DNA from: Xanthomonas sp. AM6
GTDB taxonomy: Bacteria > Pseudomonadota > Gammaproteobacteria > Xanthomonadales > Xanthomonadaceae
DNA length: 64,000 nt
Direction of reading: 5' to 3'
Assembly (NCBI RefSeq): GCF_025665335.1
Contig: NZ_CP106869.1
Span: forward strand, 1,700,501 to 1,764,500
A model generated the notes under the pieces. That model saw nothing but the letters and a program-made list of their open reading frames with translations. It made no database searches and was not told the DNA's origin. Shown one piece after another: positions 28,464-36,586 of the stretch (position 1 is its first letter; the number at the start of each line of letters is the position of its first letter). The position numbers and the translations under genes were made by a program.

Positions 28464-28985
28464 TCAGCCGAACAGCGATGCCGTCGCGCCGTCCGCCGCG
28501 GTCGCTCCACGCCGTTCCAGCGCCAGCAACGCGGCCTTGGTCGGCAGGCCGCCGCCGAAGCCGGTCAACGCGCCGTTGGCGCCGATCACGCGATGGCAGG
28601 GCAGCACGATCGGCAGCGGATTGCGGCCGTTGGCGGCGCCGACGGCGCGCACCGCGCGCGGCTGCGCGATATGCCGCGCCAGCTGCGCGTAGCTCCAGGT
28701 CGCGCCGAACGGAATCTCCGCCAGCGCCTCCCATACCATGCACTGGAACGCGGTCCCGCGCGGCGCCAGCGGCAGGTCGAAGCGGTCGCGCTCGCCGGCG
28801 AAATACGCCAGCAACTGCTCGCGCGCCTCGCGCACCGGCGCCGCGTCGCGGATCCAGTCGGCGCGGCCGCGCGCGTCGTAGCGGTTCTCCGGGAACAGGA
28901 TGTGGCGCACGCCGTCGGCGCCGACGGCCACGGTCAGTTCGCCGATCGGGGTGGCGAAGGCGTCGTAGTACAGGCGTTCAGTCAT
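28464..28985 (-). CDS. ogt: Methylated-DNA-protein cysteine methyltransferase (Ogt type)
   Basis: The 173-residue suicide repair protein removes methyl groups from O6-methylguanine. The active site PCHRVIG holds acceptor Cys130, preceded by the helix-turn-helix GATWSYAQLARHI and the arginine-finger region RAVGAANGRNP. It lacks an Ada N-domain, so it is the stand-alone Ogt form. Its start codon overlaps the stop of the Ada-AlkA fusion gene by eight bases, so the pair is translated together as an alkylation-repair unit. Confidence 0.95.
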   Translation of the reverse strand: MTERLYYDAFATPIGELTVAVGADGVRHILFPENRYDARGRADWIRDAAPVREAREQLLAYFAGERDRFDLPLAPRGTAFQCMVWEALAEIPFGATWSYAQLARHIAQPRAVRAVGAANGRNPLPIVLPCHRVIGANGALTGFGGGLPTKAALLALERRGATAADGATASLFG

Positions 28986-30453
28986 GGGAAGTCTCCTCGG
29001 GTGGATCGCCGGCCAGGTGCCACAGGTGCAGCACGGCGTAGGCGCGCCATGGCCGCCAGGCCTGCGCGCGGGCATCGGTGGCGCGTTCGCTCAGGCGCGC
29101 GCCGTCGGCGCCGAGCATGCGTTGCAGGACCAGGTCGCCGGCGGGGAACGCATCGGGCTGGCCGAGCGCGCGCAGGGCGATGTACTGCGCGGTCCAGGCG
29201 CCGATGCCGGGCAGGGCGGTGGCGCGTTCGACGAAATCGGACAGGCGCTGGCCGGCACGGAAATGCAGGCGTCCGGCCACCACCGACGCGGCCAGCGCGC
29301 GGAGCGTGGCGGCGCGCGAGCGCGGCAGGCCGAGCGCTTCCAGCGGGGCGTCCAGCAGGTCCTGCGGCGCCGGGAACGCGCGGTCCAGGCCCGGCGGCTG
29401 GCCGGGGCGATGGCCGCCATGGCGATCGACCAGCCGCGCGGCCAGGGTCGCCGCGCCGGCCACGCTGACCTGCTGGCCGAGCACCGCGCGCACCGCCACT
29501 TCGAACCCGTCCCAGCCACCGGGCACGCGCAGCCCGGGGCGCCGCGCGATCGCGCGCGCCAGCAGCGGCTCGGTGGCCAGCGTGGCGTGCACCGCGCGCA
29601 GGTCGGCGTCCAGATCGAAGATCCGGCGCACCCGGCGCACGATGTCCGGGATCGCGCGCGGATCGGCCGCGGCGATGCGCAGGCGCAGTTCGTGGCGCTG
29701 CGGATCGGCCTCGACGCGGATCCGGGTCGAGGCCTCGAGCGGGCCGAGCACGCGCTCGTAGCTGGCTTCGCCGATGCGCTCGATGCCCGGGATCGCGCGC
29801 TTGCGCAGGAAGCCGAGCATGGCCGGGAAGTCCAGCGGCGGGCGGTAGCCCAGGCGCAGCACCAGGTCGCCGCCGGGAACCTCGGCGCGCTGCTTGCGGA
29901 TCGCCGACGGCGGCATGCCGCAGCCCTCCAGGAACGCGGCGTTGAAGCGGCGCAGGCTGTTGAAGCCGGCCGCCAGCGCGACCTGGGTGATCGGCAGCGC
30001 GGTCTCGGTCAGCAACTGCTTGGCCAGCAGCAGGCGCCGCGTCGCGTGCACCGCGGCCGGGGTGGCGCCGAGCTGGGCCACGAACACGCGCTGCAGCTGG
30101 CGCGCGCTGAGCCCGACGTCGCCGGCCAGACGGTCGACCCCGGCGTCCTGCAGCGCGCCCTCGGCGATCAGCGCCAATGCGCGCCGCACCGATTCCTCGC
30201 CCAGGTGCTGCTGCGCTTCCGGCGACAGCTCCGGCCGGCAGCGCAGGCACGGACGGTAGCCGGCGGCCGCTGCGGCGGCGGCGCTGGGGTAGTAGCTGAC
30301 GTTGCTGCGCTTGGGCGCCGGCGCCGGGCACACCGGCCGGCAATAGATGCCGGTGCTGCGCACCGCGGTGAAGAACACGCCGTCGAAGCGCGCGTCGCGG
30401 GCCAGGCGGGCGCGGTCGTAGAGGGCGTGGTCGGCGAGCATGGGCTGGGACAT
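28978..30453 (-). CDS. Ada-AlkA fusion: methyl-responsive regulator joined to 3-methyladenine DNA glycosylase
   Basis: The 491-residue protein has three parts. The Ada metal-binding domain has Cys38, 42, 69 and 72 (GIYCRPVC, CLRC) at the numbering of E. coli Ada, with Cys38 the methyl acceptor. An AraC-type helix-turn-helix follows at about 85-185. The C-terminal AlkA half (about 190-491) has the helix-hairpin-helix LPGIGAWTAQYIALRALG and catalytic Asp440. It should sense methyl phosphotriesters, activate transcription and excise 3-methyladenine. The O6-methyltransferase missing from it is supplied by the overlapping ogt gene. Confidence 0.93.
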   Translation of the reverse strand: MSQPMLADHALYDRARLARDARFDGVFFTAVRSTGIYCRPVCPAPAPKRSNVSYYPSAAAAAAAGYRPCLRCRPELSPEAQQHLGEESVRRALALIAEGALQDAGVDRLAGDVGLSARQLQRVFVAQLGATPAAVHATRRLLLAKQLLTETALPITQVALAAGFNSLRRFNAAFLEGCGMPPSAIRKQRAEVPGGDLVLRLGYRPPLDFPAMLGFLRKRAIPGIERIGEASYERVLGPLEASTRIRVEADPQRHELRLRIAAADPRAIPDIVRRVRRIFDLDADLRAVHATLATEPLLARAIARRPGLRVPGGWDGFEVAVRAVLGQQVSVAGAATLAARLVDRHGGHRPGQPPGLDRAFPAPQDLLDAPLEALGLPRSRAATLRALAASVVAGRLHFRAGQRLSDFVERATALPGIGAWTAQYIALRALGQPDAFPAGDLVLQRMLGADGARLSERATDARAQAWRPWRAYAVLHLWHLAGDPPEETSHD

Positions 30454-30643
30454 GGCGCCAGTCTAGTCCGCGCCGGCGCGGCGGACTCGCCGTTTTCGGA
30501 CATGGATGCGCGAGGCCCGCGGCGGCGGCGCGGCCCGGGCAGGCACGGCGGTTTAGGCGCAGTTGGGAAGCCGCTGCGCATCGGCACTAGACTAGGAACG
30601 CGCGCTCCCGGGTGCGCCGTCTCTCCGCCGCGGACTCCTCAGC

Positions 30644-31747
30644 TTGCCTTTCCCGTCCAAAACCTGGTGGTTGTCGCTGTGCTGCGCTGGCCTGTTGTCG
30701 TGCCAGCAGGGCACGCCGTCCGCCGGCAGGACCGTGGCCGACAGCCCGCCCGGCGACGGCGAGCACATGGTGTCGGTCGGCGCCCCGCCACCGGCGCCCG
30801 CACCGGCGCCGCCGGCCGCCGCACGCAAGCCCGACGCCGCCAGATCCGACGCCAAGCCCGATAGCGACGCCTGGGACGCGGCGGCGCTGGAGAACGGCGA
30901 GGCCTTCGTCAGCTGCGACACCGACTACGCGGCCGAGGCCGGCGACGGCGCGCCGCTGGCCGGGCTGGACCGGCCCACCATCGAGGCGGCGCTGGCGCCG
31001 TGCCGCGAGCGCGGCCTGCTGCGGGTGCGCTACGAAGGCAAGATCAACGCCGGCTTCGCCGCGATGGTGCGGCGCCTGGCCGAGGTCGCCGCGCAGGCGG
31101 GCATCGGTAAGCGCGTGCTGGACCTGGATTCCAGCGGCGGCCAGGTCGAGGCGGCGATCCGCGCCGGCGATACGATCGGCGAGTCCGGCTGGACCATCTG
31201 GGTCCGCGAAGGCTCGATCTGCCACAGCGCCTGCGTGTTCGTGCTCGCCGCCGGCGACAACCGGCTGATCTCCGGCAAGGTCGGCATCCATCGCATGATG
31301 CGGATCAGCTCCACCGCGACCTCGCGCGCCGAACTCAACCGCGAACTGCAGGAGGTCTACGGCAACGTCAAGGACTACCTGGAGCGCAACGGCGTGGCGG
31401 TGGCGGTGGCCGACCTGATGATGACCGTGCCCAATCGCAGCCTGCGCCTGCTCAGCAACGACGAGCTCAAGCAGTACGGGCTGGACGGGACCAACGCGGT
31501 GCAGGACGACCTGGAGCGGATCAAGCAGCTGCGCAAGTGCGGCGACGATTTCCTGCGGCGCAAGGACGCGTTCCTGATCGCGTTCGACCACGAATGCAAG
31601 GCCAAGGGCGTGGACCTGGAGACGCTGACCGCCTGCGGCCAGGCGTTGAAGCAGCGTTTCGGTTTCCCCGACCAGGCCTGCCCGGCGGAGAGCCCGCTGT
31701 CGGAGATCGACGTGGCCACGCTGCCGCTGGCCTCGCCCGGGGCCTGA
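30644..31747 (+). CDS. Periplasmic Clp/crotonase-fold lipoprotein, putative serine peptidase
   Basis: The 367-residue protein starts from TTG 30644, the only start that gives a signal peptide: CCAGLLSC is a lipobox with Cys20. A Pro/Ala-rich linker (about 45-70) leads to a domain resembling the ClpP-like periplasmic family: LDSSGGQVEAA (163-171), then CHSACVFVLAAG with Ser195, and GIHRM with His216. This Ser-His order and spacing resembles ClpP-fold peptidases. Cysteines 193 and 197 flank the Ser. The 110-residue C-terminal part has further cysteines and no known domain. Catalysis is inferred, not shown. Confidence 0.7.
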   Translation: MPFPSKTWWLSLCCAGLLSCQQGTPSAGRTVADSPPGDGEHMVSVGAPPPAPAPAPPAAARKPDAARSDAKPDSDAWDAAALENGEAFVSCDTDYAAEAGDGAPLAGLDRPTIEAALAPCRERGLLRVRYEGKINAGFAAMVRRLAEVAAQAGIGKRVLDLDSSGGQVEAAIRAGDTIGESGWTIWVREGSICHSACVFVLAAGDNRLISGKVGIHRMMRISSTATSRAELNRELQEVYGNVKDYLERNGVAVAVADLMMTVPNRSLRLLSNDELKQYGLDGTNAVQDDLERIKQLRKCGDDFLRRKDAFLIAFDHECKAKGVDLETLTACGQALKQRFGFPDQACPAESPLSEIDVATLPLASPGA

Positions 31748-31845
31748 ACCCCGCATCCCGCACTCGCGGGGGCGCGATGCGGCGTTCACGCCCCCGGCAC
31801 CGCGGCGGCGCTAGCGTCCGCGCCATCCACTTCGGGAGCGTGCAG

Positions 31846-32106
31846 ATGGCGGTCGGAACCAAGCTGATGGTGCGGCTGTACCTGCCCCCGGCCTTGCTGG
31901 CGTTGAGCGGCTTCCTGGTCGCCGAACTGCTGCTGTACTTCGCCACCGGCGCGCACGCGCGCACCCTGGCGCGGACCGCCTCGCTGCTGAGCCTGGCCGG
32001 CGTGCTGGGCGGCACCGGCTGGGCGCTGTGGGCGAGCTGGCGCGCCTGGCACCGGCAGCGCTACGCGGTGCCGGTGAGCGCGGCCGCGCCAGGCGAGGAG
32101 CCGTGA
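31846..32106 (+). CDS. Small two-helix membrane protein, unknown function
   Basis: The 86-residue protein has two hydrophobic segments (about 9-33 and 41-63) and a basic then acidic C-terminus. GGGAG lies eight bases before ATG 31846, a good ribosome-binding site. It follows the Clp-fold lipoprotein by about 100 bases on the same strand. No family was recognised. Confidence 0.6.
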   Translation: MAVGTKLMVRLYLPPALLALSGFLVAELLLYFATGAHARTLARTASLLSLAGVLGGTGWALWASWRAWHRQRYAVPVSAAAPGEEP

Positions 32107-32175
32107 GCGCCGCCGCCGCGCGGGCGCGCGCCGCCGGCGTAGACTGCGGCCCCCGCCGTTGCCGCGCCGCCTGAG

Positions 32176-32754
32176 ATGCCCACGCCGATGTCACCGTCGA
32201 TCCGCCTGCTGGCGCCGTTGTTGTATGTCGTCGCGTTCGCCGTCGCGGCGCAGTCTTCTCCTCCCCAGTCTGTCGCCGCCCAGCCCGCCAACCAGCCCGC
32301 TGCGCCGGTACCCGCCGCGCCGCAACCCGCTGCGCAGAAGCCGGCCGCGTCCAGGTCTGCCGCGCCCGCCGCGCCAGGGCCGCTGTCCAAGCAGGACGCG
32401 CAGATGGCGCAGGCCGGGCTGCGTGCCGCGCAGCTGGTCGACGCCGGGCGCAGCGGCGAGCTGTGGGACGGCGCCTCGGCGGTGGCGAAGAAAGCGGTCA
32501 CGCGCGAGGTTTTCGTGCGCCAGGTCGAGGCCGCCCGCGCCCGGCTCGGCGCGCTGCTCGGCCGCGGCGTGGCCAGCGTGGCGCGGGTGCAGTACGCGGC
32601 AGGCTCGCAGGTGCCGCCGGGGGTCTACGTCAACGTCAGCTTCCCCAGCCGCTTCGCCAACGCGCCGCAGCCGGTGCGCGAACTGGTCTCGCTGCGCCTG
32701 GACGAGGACAAGACCTGGCGCCTGGTCGGCTACCACGTCGGCCCGCCGAACTGA
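32176..32754 (+). CDS. DUF4019-like exported protein
   Basis: The 192-residue protein begins with a signal-like hydrophobic stretch and a long Pro/Ala/Gln linker (about 25-70). The C-terminal domain (AAQLVDAGRSGELWDGAS to DKTWRLVGYHVG) matches the DUF4019 pattern of a small alpha/beta domain ending in a Trp-x-Leu-x-Gly-Tyr strand. Function is unknown; members are exported and often next to envelope genes. No ribosome-binding site is evident at ATG 32176, and ATG 32188 is an alternative. Confidence 0.72.
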   Translation: MPTPMSPSIRLLAPLLYVVAFAVAAQSSPPQSVAAQPANQPAAPVPAAPQPAAQKPAASRSAAPAAPGPLSKQDAQMAQAGLRAAQLVDAGRSGELWDGASAVAKKAVTREVFVRQVEAARARLGALLGRGVASVARVQYAAGSQVPPGVYVNVSFPSRFANAPQPVRELVSLRLDEDKTWRLVGYHVGPPN

Positions 32755-32805
32755 CCCCGCGCCGCGCCCGCCGTTCCGCATCTTTCGCAACCGCCCGAGG
32801 TCTCC

Positions 32806-33195
32806 ATGAGTATCGAAATCCGCATGCTGGCCTGGGCGATCCTGCTCGGCATCGTGCAGGTGCTGCTGGCCGCCGCGTTCGTCACCGCGCAGCGCGGCAT
32901 GAAGTGGAACGCCAGTGCGCGCGACGCGCCGCAGCCGCCGCCCGCGGGCGTGGCCGGGCGCCTGGACCGCGCGGCGCGCAACTTCCTGGAGACCTTTCCG
33001 TTCTTCGCCGCCGCGGCACTGGCGGTGGTGGCGATGGACCGAAGCAACGCCAGCACCGCACTGGCGGCGCAGGCGTATTTCTGGGCGCGGGTCGCCTACG
33101 TGCCGTTGTATGCGGCGGGCGTGCCGTACGTGCGCAGCCTGGTGTGGGTGGTGTCGCTGTGGGCGATCCTGCAGCTGGTGTGGGCACTGCTCTGA
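32806..33195 (+). CDS. MAPEG-family membrane protein
   Basis: The 129-residue protein has four hydrophobic helices and the bacterial MAPEG features: RGMKWNASARD in the first loop, RAARNFLETFPFFAAAALAV and ARVAYVPLYAAGVPYVRSL. Eukaryotic MAPEG enzymes act in glutathione and eicosanoid metabolism. The bacterial role is generally unknown. GGT-type ribosome-binding bases precede the ATG weakly. Confidence 0.88.
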   Translation: MSIEIRMLAWAILLGIVQVLLAAAFVTAQRGMKWNASARDAPQPPPAGVAGRLDRAARNFLETFPFFAAAALAVVAMDRSNASTALAAQAYFWARVAYVPLYAAGVPYVRSLVWVVSLWAILQLVWALL

Positions 33196-33355
33196 GGCGG
33201 CGCGGGTCGCGGTGCGCGCTGCCGGGCTGCACGGCAGCGCGGCAACGGGTGCGCGCAGCGCCGCGCTGCGACCGTTTGCCGCAGCGCTGATCCAGATCAA
33301 TGCCGCGCGGCGTGGCGGGTTTATGCTGGCCGCGTCCGATACGGGAAGCGCAGCA

Positions 33356-34543
33356 ATGCATGTGGATATCGCCATCGTCGGTGCCGGCCCGGCCGGCCTG
33401 TGTTTCGCCCGCGCGCTGGCCGGCAGCGGGCTGTCGCTGGCGCTGATCGAACCGCAGCCGCGCGCGGCGCTGGCCGAGGCCGCCTTCGACGGCCGCGAGA
33501 TCGCGCTGACCCACGCCTCGCGCACGCTGCTGGAGCAACTGGACCTGTGGTCGCGGATCGATCCGGACGCGATCTCGCCGCTGCGCGATGCGCGGGTGAT
33601 GAACGGCTCCTCGCCGTTCGCGCTGACCTTCGCCGCGAGCCAGGACCGCCACGGCGACCTGGGCTGGCTGGTGCCGAACCACCTGATCCGCCGCGCCGCG
33701 TTCGCCGCGGTGCAGGCGCAGCCGGGCCTGGCCCTGCTCGATGGCGTCTCGGTGCAGGCGCTGCAGTGCGACGACACCCAGGCGCAGCTGCGCCTGTCCG
33801 ATGGCCGGGCCTTGAGCGCGCGGCTGGTGGTGGCGGCCGACAGCCGCTTCTCGCCGACCCGGCGCATGCTCGGCATCGGCGCGCAGATGCGCGACTTCGG
33901 CCGCAGCATGCTGGTGTGCCGGGTGCGCCACGAACGCCCGCACCACCACACCGCCTGGGAGTGGTTCGGCTACGGCCAGACCCTGGCGCTGCTGCCGCTG
34001 CACGGCAACCAGGCCTCGGCGGTGCTGACCCTGGCGCCGGAGCGCGCGCAGGCGCTGCTGGACATGGACGCGACCGCGCTGGGCGCGGAGATCGGCGCCC
34101 GCTTCGAGCACCGGCTCGGCGCGATGACGCCGCTGGTGCGGCCGCAGGCCTATCCGCTGGTCGCGGTGTACGCGCAGCGCTTCGTCGGCAAGCGCTACGC
34201 GCTGATCGGCGACGCGGCGGTGGGCATGCACCCGGTGACCGCGCACGGCTTCAACTTCGGCCTGCACGGCCAGGCGCGGCTGGCGCGCGCGCTGCACGCG
34301 GCGGTGGCGCAGGGCCGCGACATCGCCGCACCGGCCCTGCTGGCCGGTTACGAGCGCGGCCACCGCCTGGCCACGCGCCCGCTGTACGAGGCGACCAACG
34401 CGATCGCCGCGCTGTACACCGACGACCGCCTGCCGGCCCGCGCGCTGCGCAACGCGGCGCTGCGCGTGGCCGACCGGGTGGCGCCGTTCAAGCGCGCGAT
34501 CGCCGCGCACCTGACCCAGCGCGGTGCGCTTGGCGTGCGCTGA
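33356..34543 (+). CDS. ubiM: FAD-dependent ubiquinone-biosynthesis hydroxylase, probably UbiM
   Basis: The 395-residue flavin monooxygenase of the UbiH/F/I/M group has the FAD fold at the N-terminus (IAIVGAGPAGLCFARAL), a central VVAADSRFSPTRRMLG, and the second FAD motif RYALIGDAAVGMHPVTAHGF. GGAAG about eight bases before ATG 33356 supports this start over ATG 33323. The GFNFGLHGQARLA segment is a feature of the UbiM subgroup, which hydroxylates the ubiquinone ring. Family membership is certain; the UbiM assignment over UbiH or UbiF is a judgement from sequence. Confidence 0.8.
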   Translation: MHVDIAIVGAGPAGLCFARALAGSGLSLALIEPQPRAALAEAAFDGREIALTHASRTLLEQLDLWSRIDPDAISPLRDARVMNGSSPFALTFAASQDRHGDLGWLVPNHLIRRAAFAAVQAQPGLALLDGVSVQALQCDDTQAQLRLSDGRALSARLVVAADSRFSPTRRMLGIGAQMRDFGRSMLVCRVRHERPHHHTAWEWFGYGQTLALLPLHGNQASAVLTLAPERAQALLDMDATALGAEIGARFEHRLGAMTPLVRPQAYPLVAVYAQRFVGKRYALIGDAAVGMHPVTAHGFNFGLHGQARLARALHAAVAQGRDIAAPALLAGYERGHRLATRPLYEATNAIAALYTDDRLPARALRNAALRVADRVAPFKRAIAAHLTQRGALGVR

Positions 34544-34645
34544 GGGCCGAGCGCGCGGGAGCCGGGAGGGAGCTCGTTGCCCGGCGGGACACGGTCGGAG
34601 CGGAGTCGTGCCAGCGCCGCAGGCGTATTTCTCCCGGCTGTGCAC

Positions 34646-34713
34646 TGTAGGAGCGGCTTCAGCCGCGACAGGCCTTGCCGAAAGTGTCTGTCGCGGCTGA
34701 AGCCGCTCCTACA
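34646..34713. repeat. REP-like (SMAG-type) element, GGCT subtype
   Basis: A 68-bp inverted repeat from TGTAGGAGCG to CGCTCCTACA. Both arms carry the GGCT-TC-AGCC mini-hairpin. It is the first of three in the tandem tract. Confidence 0.9.
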
Positions 34714-34853
34714 GCGGCGAACGGTCGGGCGGGCGCCGACCAGCGCGGTTGCGCGCCGGCCACGATAGGGCGACTGCGATCGCCGGCGGCGGGAGTCGGG
34801 GGTCCATGGGCAGGCGTGCGGATACTGGCCGTCCTGATCGCTTGCCGAAGTCA

Positions 34854-34921
34854 TGTAGGAGCGGCTTCAGCCGCGACAGGCCTTGCCGAAAGTGTCTGTC
34901 GCGGCTGAAGCCGCTCCTACA
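34854..34921. repeat. REP-like element, GGCT subtype, second tandem copy
   Basis: A 68-bp inverted repeat identical to the copy 208 bases upstream. Confidence 0.9.
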
Positions 34922-35061
34922 GCGGCGAACAGCCGGGCGGGCGCCGAGCAGCGCGGTTGCGCGCCAGCCACGATAGGGCGACTGCGATCGCCGGCAGCGG
35001 GAGTCGGGGGTCCATGGGCAGGCGTGCGGATGCAGGCCGTCCTGATCGCTTGCCGAAGTCA

Positions 35062-35129
35062 TGTAGGAGCGGCTTCAGTCGCGACGGGCTTTACCGGTAA
35101 AGCCGTCGCGACTGAAGTCGCTCCTACAA
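35062..35129. repeat. REP-like element, GACT subtype
   Basis: A 68-bp inverted repeat in which both arms carry GACT-TC-AGTC in place of GGCT-TC-AGCC, and a different centre (TTTACCGGTAAA). It ends the tandem tract. Confidence 0.9.
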
Positions 35130-35162
35130 AAATGCAACCGCCGAATGGAGAAGAAGGCCCCG

Positions 35163-35501
35163 TTAGCGCATCGGTGCGGCAGCGGAACGGCGTTCGGCGG
35201 CTCCGGCGACGAGCTGGGCGAGGGCACCTTGCACGTCGCCCGAGCGCTGCGCCGCTTCGATCGGCGCGATCGCCCAGTCGCAGCCGGCGCGGCGCAGGTG
35301 CAGGCGCCAGTCGCCGCGCCAGCCGTCCAGTTCGTCCAGGCCCAGGGCGATGGCGCCGCCGCCTTCGGCATGGCCGCCGCGGATGGATTGCGACAGCCAG
35401 AACGGCCGCGCCGCCTCGGGATCGACCGAAAACCCGTACACGTCGTGCAGCGGATCGTCCGCCGACGGCGCGATGTTGCGCGCGCCGATGTCGATCAGCA
35501 T
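35163..35501 (-). CDS. Hypothetical protein, 112 residues
   Basis: No family was recognised. The protein starts MLIDIGARNIAPSADDPLHD, has a middle part with aromatic-rich strands (GWRGDWRLHLRRAGCDWAI) and an Ala-rich C-terminus. It lacks a signal peptide and membrane segments. It lies downstream of the S4-domain gene on the same strand, 61 bases away, and may be co-transcribed. Codon composition resembles the surrounding genes, which is the main reason to accept it. Confidence 0.5.
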   Translation of the reverse strand: MLIDIGARNIAPSADDPLHDVYGFSVDPEAARPFWLSQSIRGGHAEGGGAIALGLDELDGWRGDWRLHLRRAGCDWAIAPIEAAQRSGDVQGALAQLVAGAAERRSAAAPMR

Positions 35502-35562
35502 GGCGTGGCGGCCATGCGCAGCAGCCGGGAACGCGCCGCGCCGCCCGCGCCGCCGCCCGCGC

Positions 35563-35784
35563 TCATGCCTTGCCGATCACCCGGATCTGCACGTCGTTCA
35601 GCGCGACCACCTGGCCCGCGCGGATCTTGCACGCCTTGCGCAGTTCGACTTCGCCGTCGACGCGGACCTGGCCGTCGCTGATCACGGTCTTGGCCGCGCC
35701 GCCGCTGTCGCACACGCCGGTCAGTTTCAACAGATGCTTGAGTTCGACGTAGTCGCTTTCTAACTGGAGATCGATGGTCTGCAT
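35563..35784 (-). CDS. S4-domain RNA-binding protein, YbcJ family
   Basis: The 73-residue protein is almost entirely one S4 fold: YVELKHLLKLTGVCDSGGAA, then ISDGQVRVDGEVELRKACKI and VVALNDVQIRV. YbcJ-type proteins bind RNA, probably ribosomal. ATG 35784 matches the family length; the longer frame is an overlap with the shadow of its neighbour. Confidence 0.9.
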   Translation of the reverse strand: MQTIDLQLESDYVELKHLLKLTGVCDSGGAAKTVISDGQVRVDGEVELRKACKIRAGQVVALNDVQIRVIGKA

Positions 35785-35903
35785 GGGGGGGCTGCTCGGA
35801 AATCGGCGCCCATTGTCGGTCATTCGCGGGCGAAACGCTCGGACTTCGCGCCGCGGGCGCGCGGGGCGGCCTGGCGCGCAGCGCATCGCAGCGTCCGCCG
35901 CGC

Positions 35904-36560
35904 TCAGTCGTGGCCGAAGCGCTCCACTTCGTCGAGCAGGCGGCTGGCCTTGCGCAGGCTGGCGCCGCCCAGGCCGTCGTCGACGATCCGCCGCAGCCGC
36001 GGGCGGCCGGGGTGGCGCGACCAGCGATACAGCCACACGCTGAGCGCAAGGCCGGCCACGCCCACGCCGAGCCCGATCCACACCACCGCCGCGGCCCTGG
36101 CCAGCAGGTCGATGCCGGCCAGCGCGCCGAGCACCATCAGCACCGGCACCCACAGCAGCCACCACGACAGCCCGCAGATCACGCCGCTGGCGACGTACCA
36201 GCGGCGGGTGCGCGCGATCTGGCGCTGCAGTTCCAGCACCGGCGCGCTGTAGTCCATGCGCAGCAGCCGGCCCAGCACGATGCCGGCCATGGCCACGGTG
36301 GCCACGCCATAGGCATGGACCGCCACGCCGGCGGCGATCACGTGCGCGGGCAGCGCGCCGCGGCTCCACAGCAGGCCGGCCAGGGCGATGCACGCCAGGC
36401 CGAACGGCAGTTGCAGGAACTGGCCCCACAACAGCGGCCGCAGGCCGCTGCGCACGCGCTGCAGGGTGTGCTGGAGCAGCAGTTGCACGTGCAGGCGGTC
36501 GTGGCGTTGCAGGCGCCGGTCCAGCGCCTGCCAGGCGTGTTTCAGTTCGTCGGGATGCAT
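35904..36560 (-). CDS. Four-helix membrane protein paired with an ECF sigma factor
   Basis: The 218-residue protein has a soluble N-terminus (MHPDELKHAWQALDRRLQRHD), two pairs of hydrophobic helices (about 42-95 and 123-172), and a basic soluble C-terminus. It begins 26 bases after the sigma gene on the same strand, a common position for an anti-sigma factor. No zinc-binding anti-sigma motif (HxxxCxxC) is present, so the role as sigma partner is inferred from position only. The product otherwise has no recognised family. Confidence 0.7.
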   Translation of the reverse strand: MHPDELKHAWQALDRRLQRHDRLHVQLLLQHTLQRVRSGLRPLLWGQFLQLPFGLACIALAGLLWSRGALPAHVIAAGVAVHAYGVATVAMAGIVLGRLLRMDYSAPVLELQRQIARTRRWYVASGVICGLSWWLLWVPVLMVLGALAGIDLLARAAAVVWIGLGVGVAGLALSVWLYRWSRHPGRPRLRRIVDDGLGGASLRKASRLLDEVERFGHD

Positions 36561-36586
36561 TGCGGTGGCGTCCTGTGTGCGTGGGG

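Larger units (their letters stand above)
34646..35129. repeat. 208-bp tandem repeat, two full units plus a third REP element
   Basis: TGTAGGAGCG begins at 34646, 34854 and 35062, giving an exact 208-base period. Units 1 and 2 are nearly identical over their whole length, sharing CGATAGGGCGACTGCGATCG and GGGGGTCCATGGGCAGGCG, with scattered substitutions. Each unit is a 68-bp REP-like palindrome plus about 140 bp of unique sequence. The third palindrome belongs to the other arm subtype and the unit stops there. The tract fills the gap between ubiM and the next minus-strand gene, with no coding frame. Confidence 0.93.

Noticed and set aside
34646..35129. Possible CRISPR array
   Set aside because: Regularly spaced palindromes are present, but the period is 208 bp, the repeats are long inverted repeats, and the spacers are copies of each other. 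No cas genes are nearby.
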